A stretch of 64,000 bases of DNA from Saprospiraceae bacterium (GCA_020627535.1 JAHDGU010000006.1:124001-188000); one strand, 5' to 3'. Shown: positions 9,131 through 18,468, numbered from the stretch's first letter. The notes: generated by a model not told the origin, from the letters alone. Made by a program: numbers and translations.

Positions 9131-10147
9131 TTAAAAACTGTCTCCTGCACTCCTACAGAGCACATTCATCACGACTGTCCCTACAGCTCCCAGCGTACGA
9201 CGGTCAATCTGATCCATATCATCCGTAGTCTTGTGCCAATGTGGGAAGAAAATGGAGTCTCCGCTCTGATTGAGATGGATAATGTCGATCATCTTGATGC
9301 CAGCCCGATTGACAGGTCCGTGATCATCCGTGACGCTAGGTCCGTCTTCGTCTACAAATAGATCATTGTAGCCGAGAAGCTTTGCAACATTCCAGACTTT
9401 ATCTACAATGTCGCTCGCGTACTGCCGGCTCACACCTTCCTTGGGGAAGCGAGCATCTTTGGCTCCGACCATATCGAGTAGTATCCCAAACTCTGGACGA
9501 TATCCTGGTTCGTGTCGATTTTGCGCCCAATATTGACTGCCGAGTGCCCAAGTCAAGACACTCTCTCGGGTTTGTGATTCGGAATCGCCGTGATCTTCCA
9601 GGTCAAATAGCACAATATCAACACCGATGGGCATATCGGTTTTTTCCATGAGTCGCGCAATCTCTAGGAGCACGGCCACGCCACTCGCACCATCATTGGC
9701 GGCAGGCACACCGACATCATGAAGGCTCTCATCATCTTCTGCATCCGAAAATGGACGACTATCCCAATGAGCTGATAGCATGATCCGCTTACGCTGATCG
9801 GGATTGATGACTGCGATGATATTTTTTCCTGTATAGGTCTGTCCTGTGTAGACCTTGGCGTCAAACTTCTGCAGCTTGACTTCGTGACCGTAAGACTTCA
9901 GCTTTCGGATCATCCAATTGGCACATTGTTCATGCGCTTTGGACCCAGGTACTCTTGGGCCAAATGCCAGTTGTTTCTCAATGAAGAGGTAAGCACTATC
10001 TCGAGAGAAATCAGGAAGATTAGCACAGAACTCAGAAGTCTTGTTGCTGCTGCTTGAGCTCTGACCTGAGCTGCTAGTGGTATCCTTCTTACAGGCTGTC
10101 GCCAAAATGATGATCAGGCCAAAGAGGACTATGGAGCGATATTTCAT
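9131..10147 (-). CDS. M28 family lipoprotein, glutaminyl cyclase-like
   Basis: 338 residues. The signal peptide ends in a lipobox (ILATAC, Cys 19), so this is an exported lipoprotein, followed by a Ser-rich linker. The zinc-dependent M28 fold is clear: SAHWDSRPF (His), VPAANDGASG (bridging Asp), VLFDLEDHGDSE (Glu/Asp), TDDHGPVNRAG and FFPHWHKTTDD (last His). WALGSQYWA and the order of motifs are those of glutaminyl-peptide cyclotransferases, which turn N-terminal Gln into pyroglutamate. In Bacteroidota many exported proteins begin with Gln after signal cleavage, so such a cyclase would protect them; this link is inference. A plain aminopeptidase role is the alternative. Last gene of the minus-strand run from 16474; 24 bases after cysS. 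Confidence 0.85.
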   Translation of the reverse strand: MKYRSIVLFGLIIILATACKKDTTSSSGQSSSSSNKTSEFCANLPDFSRDSAYLFIEKQLAFGPRVPGSKAHEQCANWMIRKLKSYGHEVKLQKFDAKVYTGQTYTGKNIIAVINPDQRKRIMLSAHWDSRPFSDAEDDESLHDVGVPAANDGASGVAVLLEIARLMEKTDMPIGVDIVLFDLEDHGDSESQTRESVLTWALGSQYWAQNRHEPGYRPEFGILLDMVGAKDARFPKEGVSRQYASDIVDKVWNVAKLLGYNDLFVDEDGPSVTDDHGPVNRAGIKMIDIIHLNQSGDSIFFPHWHKTTDDMDQIDRRTLGAVGTVVMNVLCRSAGDSF

Positions 10148-10171
10148 GTTATTGTTTTAAGTGGGCGAAAG

Positions 10172-11653
10172 TTAGACAGACCAAGAGCTTCCATCTTTTC
10201 CATCTTTCACAGTGATGCCTGCAGCAGCAAGACCATCTCTGATCTTATCGGAGGTGTCCCAGTCTTTATTGGTTCGAGCGTCTTGTCTTATGTCTAGTAC
10301 GAGACGCATCACTTTGTCCAGAGCATCATGACTGCCACCACCTTCTTCTTGAGGATCATATAGCCCAAAGACATCCGTGTAGATGGCCTCAAATTCTTTT
10401 TTGGCGGAAGCCAGCAGCTCTTGAGAAATGGAATCAGCTGCGATCTTCCCATCGGCATAGCTATTGATGATGGGCACAAGTTCAAAGATCTTGGCAAGCG
10501 CCTTGGGCGTATTGAAGTCATCGCACATCTCAGCTATCGCTCCGTCGAGGATGCCTCTGATCTCTTGATCCTTGCTACCATTTGCACTACTACTCTCAAG
10601 ACTCATCAAAGTCTTGCGAGCATCACAGAGGCGCTTAAATCCCTTGTCCGCAGCTTTCAATGCATCATCAGTGAGATCCAAGGTCGAGCGATAGTGACTT
10701 TGGAGCATGAAAAACCTCAGTGCCATCGGATGATATCCCTGGGAGATGTGCTTGCTATCTCCGGAGAACAGCTCTTGAGGTGTGATGCTATTGTCTTCGC
10801 TTTTAGACATCTTGCGGCCATTCATGAGCAGCATGTTGGTATGCAGCCAGTAGCGCGCTGGTTGGCAATTGCAGGCGCCGACATTCTGTGCGATCTCATT
10901 TTCATGATGTGGAAACTTCAGGTCATTACCACCGCCGTGGATATCGAATGTCTCACCGAGATACTTCGTGCTCATCACACTACACTCAAGGTGCCAGCCT
11001 GGGAATCCTACAGACCATGGAGCATTCCATCGCATGATGTGATCGGGACTAGCCTTGATCCAGATGGCGAAGTCAGACGGGTGATCTTTTTCATCCTGAT
11101 TCTTGAGATCGTCTCTGGTCATGCTGAGTAGATCGTCGATCTTACGACCAGAGAGCTCTCCATATGCCTTACCTTCTTCGAGGTATTTCTTGGTATTGAA
11201 ATAGACACTCCCGTTTTTTTCGTAAGCGAGACCATTATCAATGATGGCTTGGACCATCTCTATTTGCTCGAGGATATGTCCAGTTGCACGAGGCTCTATG
11301 TCTGGCTTCTTCGTATTGAAGATGTCCATCATCTTGTGAAAGCCATTCATGTAGCGCTGGACGACCTCCATGGGCTCAAGATTGTGCTTGCGTGCACCCT
11401 TAGAGATACGATCCTCTCCATCATCCAAAAGGTGTCCCACGTCAGTGATATTGCGGACATATCGGACTTTGTAGCCGAGATAAAGTAGAAATCTATAGAT
11501 CACATCAAAGCTCACGAAAGTGCGACAGTTGCCAATATGAACATCGCTGTAGACAGTAGGTCCACAGACGTACATTCCTATTTTGCCTTCTGCGATGGGC
11601 TTAAACTGCTCTTTGGACCTCTTGAGGCTGTTGTAGACTTCTAGATTGTGCAT
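10172..11653 (-). CDS. cysS: cysteinyl-tRNA synthetase
   Basis: 493-residue class I aminoacyl-tRNA synthetase that charges tRNA-Cys. Visible: the first zinc ligand and HIGH region in [20 protein letters not shown] (HIGN form), the zinc/substrate site WHLECSVMS and [18 protein letters not shown], and the KMSKS loop [10 protein letters not shown]. The C-terminal DALR-like and anticodon-binding helices follow. Length is normal. It lies 24 bases upstream of the M28 lipoprotein gene and 36 bases downstream of the EEP-family gene in the same run. An exact copy of the hairpin motif (10399-10412) lies in the 3' third of the gene. Confidence 0.97.
   Translation of the reverse strand: MHNLEVYNSLKRSKEQFKPIAEGKIGMYVCGPTVYSDVHIGNCRTFVSFDVIYRFLLYLGYKVRYVRNITDVGHLLDDGEDRISKGARKHNLEPMEVVQRYMNGFHKMMDIFNTKKPDIEPRATGHILEQIEMVQAIIDNGLAYEKNGSVYFNTKKYLEEGKAYGELSGRKIDDLLSMTRDDLKNQDEKDHPSDFAIWIKASPDHIMRWNAPWSVGFPGWHLECSVMSTKYLGETFDIHGGGNDLKFPHHENEIAQNVGACNCQPARYWLHTNMLLMNGRKMSKSEDNSITPQELFSGDSKHISQGYHPMALRFFMLQSHYRSTLDLTDDALKAADKGFKRLCDARKTLMSLESSSANGSKDQEIRGILDGAIAEMCDDFNTPKALAKIFELVPIINSYADGKIAADSISQELLASAKKEFEAIYTDVFGLYDPQEEGGGSHDALDKVMRLVLDIRQDARTNKDWDTSDKIRDGLAAAGITVKDGKDGSSWSV
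10399..10412 (+). repeat. dispersed hairpin motif, GGAA-loop form (exact copy)
   Basis: Plus strand reads TTTTGGCGGAAGCC: stem GGC/GCC, loop GGAA. It is antisense to cysS, where the complement is read as Ala-Ser-Ala-Lys. Confidence 0.7.
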
Positions 11654-11689
11654 GGGTGTGAAAATTAATGGCAGATCGCCAGAGTAAAG

Positions 11690-12715
11690 TTACTTGTCTT
11701 CTGCAGACCACTCCCACTCTGTATAAAGAGGCGCATGGTCAGAATACTCCCAATCAAAGAGCTCATGCTTGAGGCAATTGCTGCCTTCTGGCAAAAAGAC
11801 GTAGTCGATCCTCAGTCCAGGTATCTTACCACGATAGCTGAAGCCAAATCCATTGCCCCTTTCTTTGAAACTGTCGATGCGATTCTGTGATAAGAGGCGG
11901 TATACGTAGGACTTGGGAGTCTCATTGAGATCACCGACGATGATACTGGGTATATCAAGCTTGTCTGCGTGGATTTTGATCCGCTTCGCTTCTTGACTTC
12001 TCACACGAGAGCTACCAAAGAACTTCCGCAAGATCCGCTGACCTTGATCGACAGCATCTTTATTGGAGTTGACTTCGCCAGAGATCAAAGCATCTGCATC
12101 TTGAGAAATGTGGGCACTTCGCAGATGTACATTGTACAGCCTAGTCCGCTGCCCGTGGACATCTAGATCCACCCAGATACAGGCGTTGACTTTGGAAGAA
12201 AAAGGGATTTCACCCTCGGCCAATATCTCATGCTTGGAAAATATCACAGGGCCCCTGATAGATTGTTGGTGCTGATAGGGAAATAGTCTTGCTGCAGTGA
12301 TCCGATCCTTGAGTTGCTGTCTACATTCTTGCAGAGCTAGGATATCTATATCTCCTGCTTTGATAAGGTCAAGCAGCTTAGATTTTGATGCTTCATCTCG
12401 ATAGTGCAGCCCACCGATATTGTAACTCATGATACTTGTCGATAGACTTTCTGCCTTGGCAAAAGTGGAAGCTTGCATGTAGGCACCAAGACCAGGTAAT
12501 GAAAGAAATAAACAGGTCAAAGGGATCCAGTAAGACTTAGACTTGAGCAGTAGTAGGCCAATCAAAAGAAGGGCATTGAGCAACAATAGCCATGGGTGTA
12601 AGACACCAAATATGCCTAGGAAGTAGAGTCTCTCAGGATCTACCCATGGACATAGTACACTGAGCAGTAAAGCCAAAGCCGATACTATCACGAAGAATCG
12701 CAGCAGGGTACGCAT
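11690..12715 (-). CDS. membrane-anchored endonuclease/exonuclease/phosphatase family protein
   Basis: 341 residues: three hydrophobic segments in the first 80 residues, then an EEP (DNase I-like) domain. Metal and catalytic motifs are visible: MSYNIGG (Asn), LALQECRQQ (Glu), YNVHLRSAH (His), IVGDLNETPKS (Asp-x-Asn) and YSDHAPLYTE (SDH, the general-base His). The substrate may be a nucleic acid, a lipid phosphate or a sugar phosphate; the family covers all. The membrane anchor places the domain outside the cytoplasmic membrane or at its surface. It follows the rhomboid pair by 5 bases, an arrangement I recall as common in Bacteroidota, which suggests joint expression. Confidence 0.85.
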   Translation of the reverse strand: MRTLLRFFVIVSALALLLSVLCPWVDPERLYFLGIFGVLHPWLLLLNALLLIGLLLLKSKSYWIPLTCLFLSLPGLGAYMQASTFAKAESLSTSIMSYNIGGLHYRDEASKSKLLDLIKAGDIDILALQECRQQLKDRITAARLFPYQHQQSIRGPVIFSKHEILAEGEIPFSSKVNACIWVDLDVHGQRTRLYNVHLRSAHISQDADALISGEVNSNKDAVDQGQRILRKFFGSSRVRSQEAKRIKIHADKLDIPSIIVGDLNETPKSYVYRLLSQNRIDSFKERGNGFGFSYRGKIPGLRIDYVFLPEGSNCLKHELFDWEYSDHAPLYTEWEWSAEDK

Positions 12716-12720
12716 AGATG

Positions 12721-13653
12721 CTAAGTGTTTCCAAAGCTCTTGAGGAAGTCTTTCTCCTCTTGGGTGAGGCCATCCATTCCTTTCTCATTGATTTTGTCAA
12801 GGATGCGATCCATCTTGGTCTGTATATCGTCCTTGGGAGCAGATCGTGCTTTACCACTTTTGTCGCGCGGTTCAGACTTCTGATGGACAACTTTCATGGA
12901 TCTACGACTCTGCGCTTTGCGCCTGCGATCCGCCCTACTCCCCGTGGGGGACGAAAACCAGTTTCTGATCTTAGCAATCAGAGACTGCAATGGAGACGTA
13001 AGATCTGTGCCTTGTCGAAGTTGCCACACGAATATCCAGCCGAAGGCCACCCCACCGAGATGTGATACAGAGCCACCAGCATTGTCTCCAGCAAGTGAAA
13101 GCAGATCCATGACGATGCGAAAGACAGCGATATACTTGATCGGAATGTTGCCAAGTAGTATGAGTCGTATCATGTAGTCTGGAGCCACCACCGCACTGGC
13201 GATGACCACGCCTGAGACGGCTGCCGAGGCACCGATCAAGTGTCCCATCGGCTGCCCAACCATACTAGCATAAATCAAGAAGGCCAGTGCTCCACTCAAC
13301 CCTGCCAAGAGATATAGTGGAAGTACCCGCTGATCGCCTAGCAGGTCACCGAATATTCGACCGAAAATGTAAAACCAAAGCATGTTCCAAAGGAGGTGCC
13401 AAAAGCCCTCATGGAGAAACATGTAAGTGATCAAACTCCATGGCTCTTTGAGCATACCAAGCCAAGTACTCGGTACTGTAATCAAATCTAGAAACCAGCG
13501 ATAGGCAGAAGAGTCGCTGGTCGAAACTCCCTGAGAAAAGACTCGAATGAGCCCGATCGCCACAAAGAGTGCGACACAGACCATGATGATCCGGGTGACC
13601 ATGTTGCCAGTATGATACTCACGCTTGATATCTTGCCATACAGAGTCTAGCAT
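12721..13653 (-). CDS. rhomboid family intramembrane protease, GASA variant
   Basis: 310 residues. Six membrane segments lie between about residues 18 and 200. Rhomboids cut transmembrane proteins within the membrane with a Ser-His dyad. The HxxxN-type motif HEGFWHLLWNMLWFYIFG and the L1 region are present; the nucleophile motif reads HLIGASAAVSG, so GxSx keeps Ser but the usual Gly after it is Ala; the His is in SVSHLGGVAFG. The cytoplasmic C-terminal extension (about residues 215-310) is basic, then ends in an acidic helical motif (KMDRILDKINEKGMDGLTQE) that I recall as typical of Bacteroidota rhomboids. It lies 2 bases after the second rhomboid gene. Activity is likely but not certain because of the altered motif. 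Confidence 0.88.
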   Translation of the reverse strand: MLDSVWQDIKREYHTGNMVTRIIMVCVALFVAIGLIRVFSQGVSTSDSSAYRWFLDLITVPSTWLGMLKEPWSLITYMFLHEGFWHLLWNMLWFYIFGRIFGDLLGDQRVLPLYLLAGLSGALAFLIYASMVGQPMGHLIGASAAVSGVVIASAVVAPDYMIRLILLGNIPIKYIAVFRIVMDLLSLAGDNAGGSVSHLGGVAFGWIFVWQLRQGTDLTSPLQSLIAKIRNWFSSPTGSRADRRRKAQSRRSMKVVHQKSEPRDKSGKARSAPKDDIQTKMDRILDKINEKGMDGLTQEEKDFLKSFGNT

Positions 13654-13655
13654 AC

Positions 13656-14381
13656 CTATGATATACGATTGGATTGTTTCTTAAAGTATAGCATCAGCAA
13701 AAATCCGAACAAAGCGCCACCCAGATGAGCAAAATGCGCGATACCCGTGCTGAAAGCACCGACTCCACCAAAGAGATCAATGGCGATCAAGATGGCTACG
13801 AGATACTTTGCCTTGATCGGTATAGGAGGGAACAGCAGCATGAGCTGGGTATTGGGGTACATGTAAGCAAAGGCGATCAATACGCCAAAGAGTGCTCCTG
13901 ATGCACCGACCATAGGCACGTTGGCCATACCATTGATGGTATTCCACGACTCGACTCTATACTTCTGATTTCTGAGCATGACATCTCTTCCTTCTCTGAA
14001 AATCTCTTGAAGCACCTGGGGCTCCAAGTCAGCACCGATACTCAAGATGCCCACATGAGCAATCACCAAGTGCAGTAAAATCGCACCAAATCCAGCAACA
14101 AAATACAGGAGCAAAAACCTCTTAGGTCCGAGAGCTCTCTCTACCCATGGACCAAGGAAGTAAAGCATCATCATATTGAAGAGCAGGTGCATCAAGCCGC
14201 CATGCATAAACATATGCGTGACCAGTTGATAGCCTTGAAAGTTTGCGCTACCTGGATAGTACAAACCTAGTGTAGCCGAGGCTACTTGCTCATTTCCAAA
14301 AAATATGTACGCAGCGAGATAGGCAATCACATTGATGGCCAATAAGTGCTTGACGACCTCGGTCAGTTGATTCATAGACAA
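13656..14381 (-). CDS. rhomboid family intramembrane serine protease
   Basis: 241 residues, six membrane segments. Here the full canonical motif is present: MHGGLMHLLFNMMMLYFLG (HxxxxHxxxN), VGASGALFGVL (GxSG with the catalytic Ser) and HFAHLGGALFG (catalytic His). A soluble loop of about 50 residues (about 115-160, with EIFREGRDVMLRNQKYRVE) stands between membrane segments. The gene is 5 bases after mutL and directly before the larger GASA-type rhomboid. Two rhomboids side by side may divide substrates or work as a pair; no substrate can be inferred from the neighbours. Confidence 0.92.
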   Translation of the reverse strand: MSMNQLTEVVKHLLAINVIAYLAAYIFFGNEQVASATLGLYYPGSANFQGYQLVTHMFMHGGLMHLLFNMMMLYFLGPWVERALGPKRFLLLYFVAGFGAILLHLVIAHVGILSIGADLEPQVLQEIFREGRDVMLRNQKYRVESWNTINGMANVPMVGASGALFGVLIAFAYMYPNTQLMLLFPPIPIKAKYLVAILIAIDLFGGVGAFSTGIAHFAHLGGALFGFLLMLYFKKQSNRIS

Positions 14382-14385
14382 TGGT

Positions 14386-16152
14386 TCAACCGCGGAAGAG
14401 TTTCTTTAGTTCGTCCAGATCAAGATGTATCAGGCATTTTCTCCCCAGCGGCTCTAGACTATGCATATCTGCTGACTGCAGACGATCAAAGAGATGTAGG
14501 ATCTCCTGACTTGTGGCTCTCGACCATCGTTTTTTGACAAGTTTCTTCGCTAGCCTTCCGGCAAAAAAACTGCCGAGCTCTTTGGATTTGGGTCGATTAC
14601 TCTTCATATCGTCAAGCAGCTCTGTGATGAGAGGCTCAAGCGATATCTCTACCATCGAGATGGCAGGTACCGAATGATTGATCCAGCTGTGATTACCAAA
14701 TTCTTCAAGCTCAAAGCCAAATGAATTGAGTGTCTTGCACAAATCCGGCATGAGACTAGCATCCGATGGGGACAAGCTGATCTGACGTGGAAATAGCTCC
14801 CGCTGTCGAGCAATGGTTTCTGTCCCTTCGATGGATCGAAGTAGAGAGTCATATATCAATTTGGCTTCGGCAGCGGATCTGTCAATCAGCACGGCACCAT
14901 CTGTGACTGGCACACAGAGATACTGTGGTGTAAGGGAGAATGCCCGATGACTTTCTTGATCAGAGAATAGGCCGGTGTCACTATCTGCTGAGGGCTCAGA
15001 AGAAGCGCTCTCGTCCAGATTGTACAGCTCTTGCCAAGCAGAAAGATTGTTGTCTTCGCGCTCTGTTGATGGTCTTGGAGACCAAGAGTCACCTTTGGCT
15101 GATCCGGTCACCGCATCAAATCCACCTGTCGCTGATCTTTCAAAATCCAAGCTAGGAATCGCTTGCGAACTTGCAAGCGCATGACGCGCAGCGACGCGCA
15201 GATAGTTGTACAAGATGCGCTCGTCCTCAAATTTCACTTCTTGCTTGCTCGGATGTACATTGACATCTACCCGACTAGGATCTAGATCTAGGAATACTAC
15301 GTATCCAGGATGAGCTTCAGGAGCAAGGAGATCAGAGTATGCTGTTCGGATCGCATGATGTAGATATGGCGATTTGAAGAATCGGTTATTTACAAAAAAG
15401 TACTGATCACCTCTGCGCTTTTTGGCGGAAGCCGGTGAGACGATAAATCCGGAGATCTTGACTAGCTCCGTGTCTTCCTCTATGCGGATGAGCTTGTCCT
15501 CCAGAGTACGTCCTAGGGCATTGATGATCCTCTGCTTGAGAGTGCTGACAGGTAGGTTGAAAACCTCTTTATCATTGTGCACCAAAGAGAAATATGTCTC
15601 CGGATATGCCAAGGCGATCCGTAGGAATTCATCTTGGATATGCCGCAACTCGACGGCATCTGATTTGAGAAATTTGTGTCGAGCCGGAGTATTGTAAAAG
15701 AGGTTTTTGATCGTAAGGATCGTGCCCTGGTTGCATGCTACTGGCTCTTGCGACTCAATCTGGGACCCAGCGATACGGATCTTGGTGCCGACGGTGTCTG
15801 CTTCCGACTTGGTTTGTAGCTCGACTTGTGCTACAGATGCGATACTAGCCAGTGCCTCTCCCCGAAAACCCATGGTCTGTATGGCTTCCAAGTCCTCAAC
15901 CGACCTGATCTTGCTAGTCGCGTGACGCTCAAAGCACATGCGCGCATCCGTGTCGCTCATACCCTTTCCATTGTCATGGACTTGGATGAGAGTTTTGCCA
16001 GCATTGGCGACCTTGAGTCTGATTCGAGTGGCGCCAGCATCAAGAGCATTCTCTAGGATCTCTTTCACTACCGACGCAGGTCTCTGCACGACCTCACCGG
16101 CCGCAATACGATTGGCAATTTTATCAGATAACAGCCTTATGACATCAGGCAT
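14386..16152 (-). CDS. mutL: DNA mismatch repair protein MutL (C-terminal endonuclease motif degenerate)
   Basis: 588 residues. MutL couples mismatch recognition by MutS to strand incision. The GHKL ATPase is intact: IANRIAAGEVVQRPASVVKEI, ENALDAGATRI (catalytic Glu and Asn), VHDNGKGM, MGFRGEALASI and the second-half motif VNNRFFKS. The linker (about 345-400) is Ser/Asp/Glu rich. The C-terminal dimerisation domain is present, but where endonuclease-type MutLs have the DQHA-x2-E motif this one reads LIDRSAAEAKLIYD, and the CPHGRP-type zinc site is replaced by EPLGRKCLI, so the metal site looks lost. It lies 4 bases after the 105-residue membrane protein gene. The exact motif copy 15420-15433 and a stem-swapped one at 14553-14566 are within it. 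Confidence 0.95.
   Translation of the reverse strand: MPDVIRLLSDKIANRIAAGEVVQRPASVVKEILENALDAGATRIRLKVANAGKTLIQVHDNGKGMSDTDARMCFERHATSKIRSVEDLEAIQTMGFRGEALASIASVAQVELQTKSEADTVGTKIRIAGSQIESQEPVACNQGTILTIKNLFYNTPARHKFLKSDAVELRHIQDEFLRIALAYPETYFSLVHNDKEVFNLPVSTLKQRIINALGRTLEDKLIRIEEDTELVKISGFIVSPASAKKRRGDQYFFVNNRFFKSPYLHHAIRTAYSDLLAPEAHPGYVVFLDLDPSRVDVNVHPSKQEVKFEDERILYNYLRVAARHALASSQAIPSLDFERSATGGFDAVTGSAKGDSWSPRPSTEREDNNLSAWQELYNLDESASSEPSADSDTGLFSDQESHRAFSLTPQYLCVPVTDGAVLIDRSAAEAKLIYDSLLRSIEGTETIARQRELFPRQISLSPSDASLMPDLCKTLNSFGFELEEFGNHSWINHSVPAISMVEISLEPLITELLDDMKSNRPKSKELGSFFAGRLAKKLVKKRWSRATSQEILHLFDRLQSADMHSLEPLGRKCLIHLDLDELKKLFRG
14553..14566 (-). repeat. dispersed hairpin motif, stem-swapped variant
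   Basis: Minus strand reads TTTTGCCGGAAGGC: the stem is GCC/GGC and not GGC/GCC, with the GGAA loop kept, so both sides changed together. In mutL, read as Phe-Ala-Gly-Arg. Confidence 0.55.
15420..15433 (+). repeat. dispersed hairpin motif, GGAA-loop form (exact copy)
   Basis: Plus strand reads TTTTGGCGGAAGCC inside mutL, which is coded on the other strand; the complement is read as Ala-Ser-Ala-Lys. Confidence 0.7.
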
Positions 16153-16156
16153 AGAA

Positions 16157-16474
16157 CTACTGGAGATACTTTTCGATGAGAGGCCAATACATGCCTAGGA
16201 GTATGAGAACCATGATCATCAATATACCAAGGATCAAGACCAGTCTCATGTTACTACGTCGGGTGAGCTTAGATTTCCACTCTCGATTGCCGCTGTGCCT
16301 CATCTTGAGGCCGTCTGCTATGCGAAGTTTCATGGCATCCACATCCTTGCCTTGTGAGTTTTTGAGGCGGGCAAGGCGGTTTTCGAGATCTTCCTTCTCA
16401 GCATCATAAAATCGCGTCTCGTACGTGAATCTGCGAGGCTCGATGTTCTTGACAAATCTGCTAAATAGTGCCAT
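16157..16474 (-). CDS. small single-helix membrane protein upstream of mutL
   Basis: 105 residues. A basic, charged N-terminal part with FTYETRFYDAEKEDLENRL and a coiled-coil-like stretch is followed by one membrane segment near the C-terminus (about residues 79-99, MRLVLILGILMIMVLILLGM) and a short tail. Tail-anchored topology with the soluble part in the cytoplasm is likely. Small proteins of this shape next to mutL in Bacteroidota are, as I recall, sometimes labelled riboflavin synthase subunit beta; nothing here resembles riboflavin synthase and I would not use that name. First gene of the minus-strand run 16474-9131, divergent from the PurF-like gene. Confidence 0.8.
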   Translation of the reverse strand: MALFSRFVKNIEPRRFTYETRFYDAEKEDLENRLARLKNSQGKDVDAMKLRIADGLKMRHSGNREWKSKLTRRSNMRLVLILGILMIMVLILLGMYWPLIEKYLQ

Positions 16475-16520
16475 ATGGACAAATATTACTCAAAAAATGC
16501 TGAGTACCGACGAGAGCCAA

Positions 16521-16528
16521 TACTTTTG
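16521..16528 (+). promoter_or_regulatory. candidate -7 box (TAnnTTTG) upstream of the PurF-like gene
   Basis: TACTTTTG fits the Bacteroidota primary-sigma -7 box exactly, 56 bases before the ATG at 16585. No good -33 TTTG is seen at the expected distance, so the call rests on one box. Confidence 0.35.
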
Positions 16529-16584
16529 TATATGGATGCAAGGAATCACCTCATCGGAGGTATCGCCGCCAAAATCTCTCAGCC

Positions 16585-18468
16585 ATGAGTGAATCAATTC
16601 AACACGAGTGTGGATTAGCGCTCATCCGACTACGACAGCCTCTACAGTACTACTACGACAAGTATGGCACGAGCCTGTACGGTTTGAGCAAACTCCAGCT
16701 GCTCATGCAGAAGCAGAGAAATCGTGGTCAAGATGGAGCAGGCATTGCAGTGATCAAGCACGACATGCCTCCTGGCTACAGATACATCAGTCGCAAGCGA
16801 GCGATTGGGCCCAACTATCTGCAAAAGCTCTTCAAGCAGGTACACAAGTACTTTGACAAGCTCTCACCAGAGCAGATGCAGGACACAGATTGGATGAAGA
16901 TGAATCTGCCCTACACAGGCGAGCTTCTCCTTGGTCATCTTCGCTACGGAACCCATGGCTTGAACAATATCGAGAGCTGTCATCCATTTTTGCGTAAGAA
17001 CAACTGGATGAACCGCTCCCTGGTCTTGGCTGGCAATTTTAATCTTACCAATGTCGATGAGCTATTTGAGGAGCTGGTCGACCTGGGACAGTTTCCCAAA
17101 GAGAAGTCAGAGTCCGTGACCATCTTGGAGAAGATGGGACATTTTCTTGACGACGAAGTCCAGAGGCTTTTCAACTGGTTCAAATCAGATGGCTGCAGCA
17201 ATCAAGAAATCAACGAGCTCATCGTACAAAACATCGATATACAGCGCATCATCACTCGTAGCTGCAAGAAGTTTGATGGTGGCTATGTGATGGCGGGTAT
17301 GATCGGTCATGGAGATGCCTTCGTGGTCCGAGACCCCAATGGAATTCGACCGGCATTTTACTATCAAGATGAAGAGGTAGTCGTGGTTGCGTCAGAGAGA
17401 CCGGCCATACAGACGGCCTTTGACATCTTGCATCACGAGATCAAAGAAATCACACCAGGTCATGTGCTGAGTATCCGCAAGGATGGTAGAATAGAGGAGC
17501 ATGCTTTTCAAGGTCGTGGCAAAAAGTCATCCTGTTCTTTTGAGCGCATTTACTTCTCCCGAGGTAATGATCGAGATATCTATACGGAGAGAAAGCAGCT
17601 AGGTGCTAAGCTAGCTGATCGGGTACTTGAGTTGGTAGACTATGACTTTGATCATACAGTCTTCTCATTTATCCCCAATACAGCAGAGATTGCCCATATC
17701 GGTATGGTAGAGCGATGTCAAGAGATTCTTTCAGATCGAAAACGGATGGCGATCGAAGCCCTGGAAAATCCCAAGAATGGCTCTTTGGCCAAAATCTTTG
17801 ATCAGAAAGTGCGTGTAGAAAAACTTGTCGTCAAGGATGCCAAGATGCGAACCTTCATCGCAGACGAACTGGTGCGCAACACCATGGTCTCACATGTCTA
17901 TGATGTTACCTATGGCATCATAGAAAATCATGTCGACACGATTGTACTTATTGATGATAGCATCGTGAGAGGTACCACCCTACGAGACAGTATCGTCCGT
18001 ATGGTCGCACGGCTCAAGCCCAAAAAGATCATCGTACTGTCCAGCGCTCCACAGATCAGATATCCTGACTGCTATGGCATTGACATGTCGATCATGAGTC
18101 GATTTGTGGCCTTCCAGGCAATGGTAGCATTGATCAAAGACAGAGGTCTTGAAGACCAAATGGATGAAGTGTACCAGCTCTGTAAGCGAGATGTGGAGGC
18201 CAATGTCAAGGTCAATCATGTCAAGAAACTCTATGACAACTTCTCCGACGAAGAAATCTCAGCGAAGATTGCTGAGATGTTGACTCATGATGACCTAGGC
18301 TGTGAACTGGAGATTGTGTATCAGACAGTAGAGGACCTCAACCGAGCTTGTCCAGATCATATTGGAGACTGGTACTTCAGTGGTGATTATCCGACGCCTG
18401 GTGGCAATGGTGTGGTGCACCAAGCCTTCATCAACTTCATGGAGAAGCGGCAAGTACGGGCTTATTGA
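16585..18468 (+). CDS. divergent amidophosphoribosyltransferase (PurF-like)
   Basis: 627 residues: an N-terminal class II glutamine amidotransferase domain and a C-terminal type I phosphoribosyltransferase domain. Amidophosphoribosyltransferase makes phosphoribosylamine from PRPP and glutamine, the first step of purine synthesis. The presumed nucleophile is Cys 9 in IQHECGLALIRL, which would need removal of eight residues. QRNRGQDGAGIAV, LLGHLRYGTHG and the PRPP loop TIVLIDDSIVRGTTL are visible. It is about 130 residues longer than canonical PurF, with long insertions in the amidotransferase half (about 75-125 and 165-215). I recall this long form as a Bacteroidota paralogue that coexists with normal purF, so its exact role is uncertain. 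It stands alone; its end overlaps the convergent glycosyltransferase gene by 7 bases. Confidence 0.85.
   Translation: MSESIQHECGLALIRLRQPLQYYYDKYGTSLYGLSKLQLLMQKQRNRGQDGAGIAVIKHDMPPGYRYISRKRAIGPNYLQKLFKQVHKYFDKLSPEQMQDTDWMKMNLPYTGELLLGHLRYGTHGLNNIESCHPFLRKNNWMNRSLVLAGNFNLTNVDELFEELVDLGQFPKEKSESVTILEKMGHFLDDEVQRLFNWFKSDGCSNQEINELIVQNIDIQRIITRSCKKFDGGYVMAGMIGHGDAFVVRDPNGIRPAFYYQDEEVVVVASERPAIQTAFDILHHEIKEITPGHVLSIRKDGRIEEHAFQGRGKKSSCSFERIYFSRGNDRDIYTERKQLGAKLADRVLELVDYDFDHTVFSFIPNTAEIAHIGMVERCQEILSDRKRMAIEALENPKNGSLAKIFDQKVRVEKLVVKDAKMRTFIADELVRNTMVSHVYDVTYGIIENHVDTIVLIDDSIVRGTTLRDSIVRMVARLKPKKIIVLSSAPQIRYPDCYGIDMSIMSRFVAFQAMVALIKDRGLEDQMDEVYQLCKRDVEANVKVNHVKKLYDNFSDEEISAKIAEMLTHDDLGCELEIVYQTVEDLNRACPDHIGDWYFSGDYPTPGGNGVVHQAFINFMEKRQVRAY

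Noticed and set aside
10421-11131. 236-codon open frame antisense to cysS
   Set aside because: It mirrors a well-conserved synthetase gene; composition is that of a reverse-complement frame and no domain is visible.
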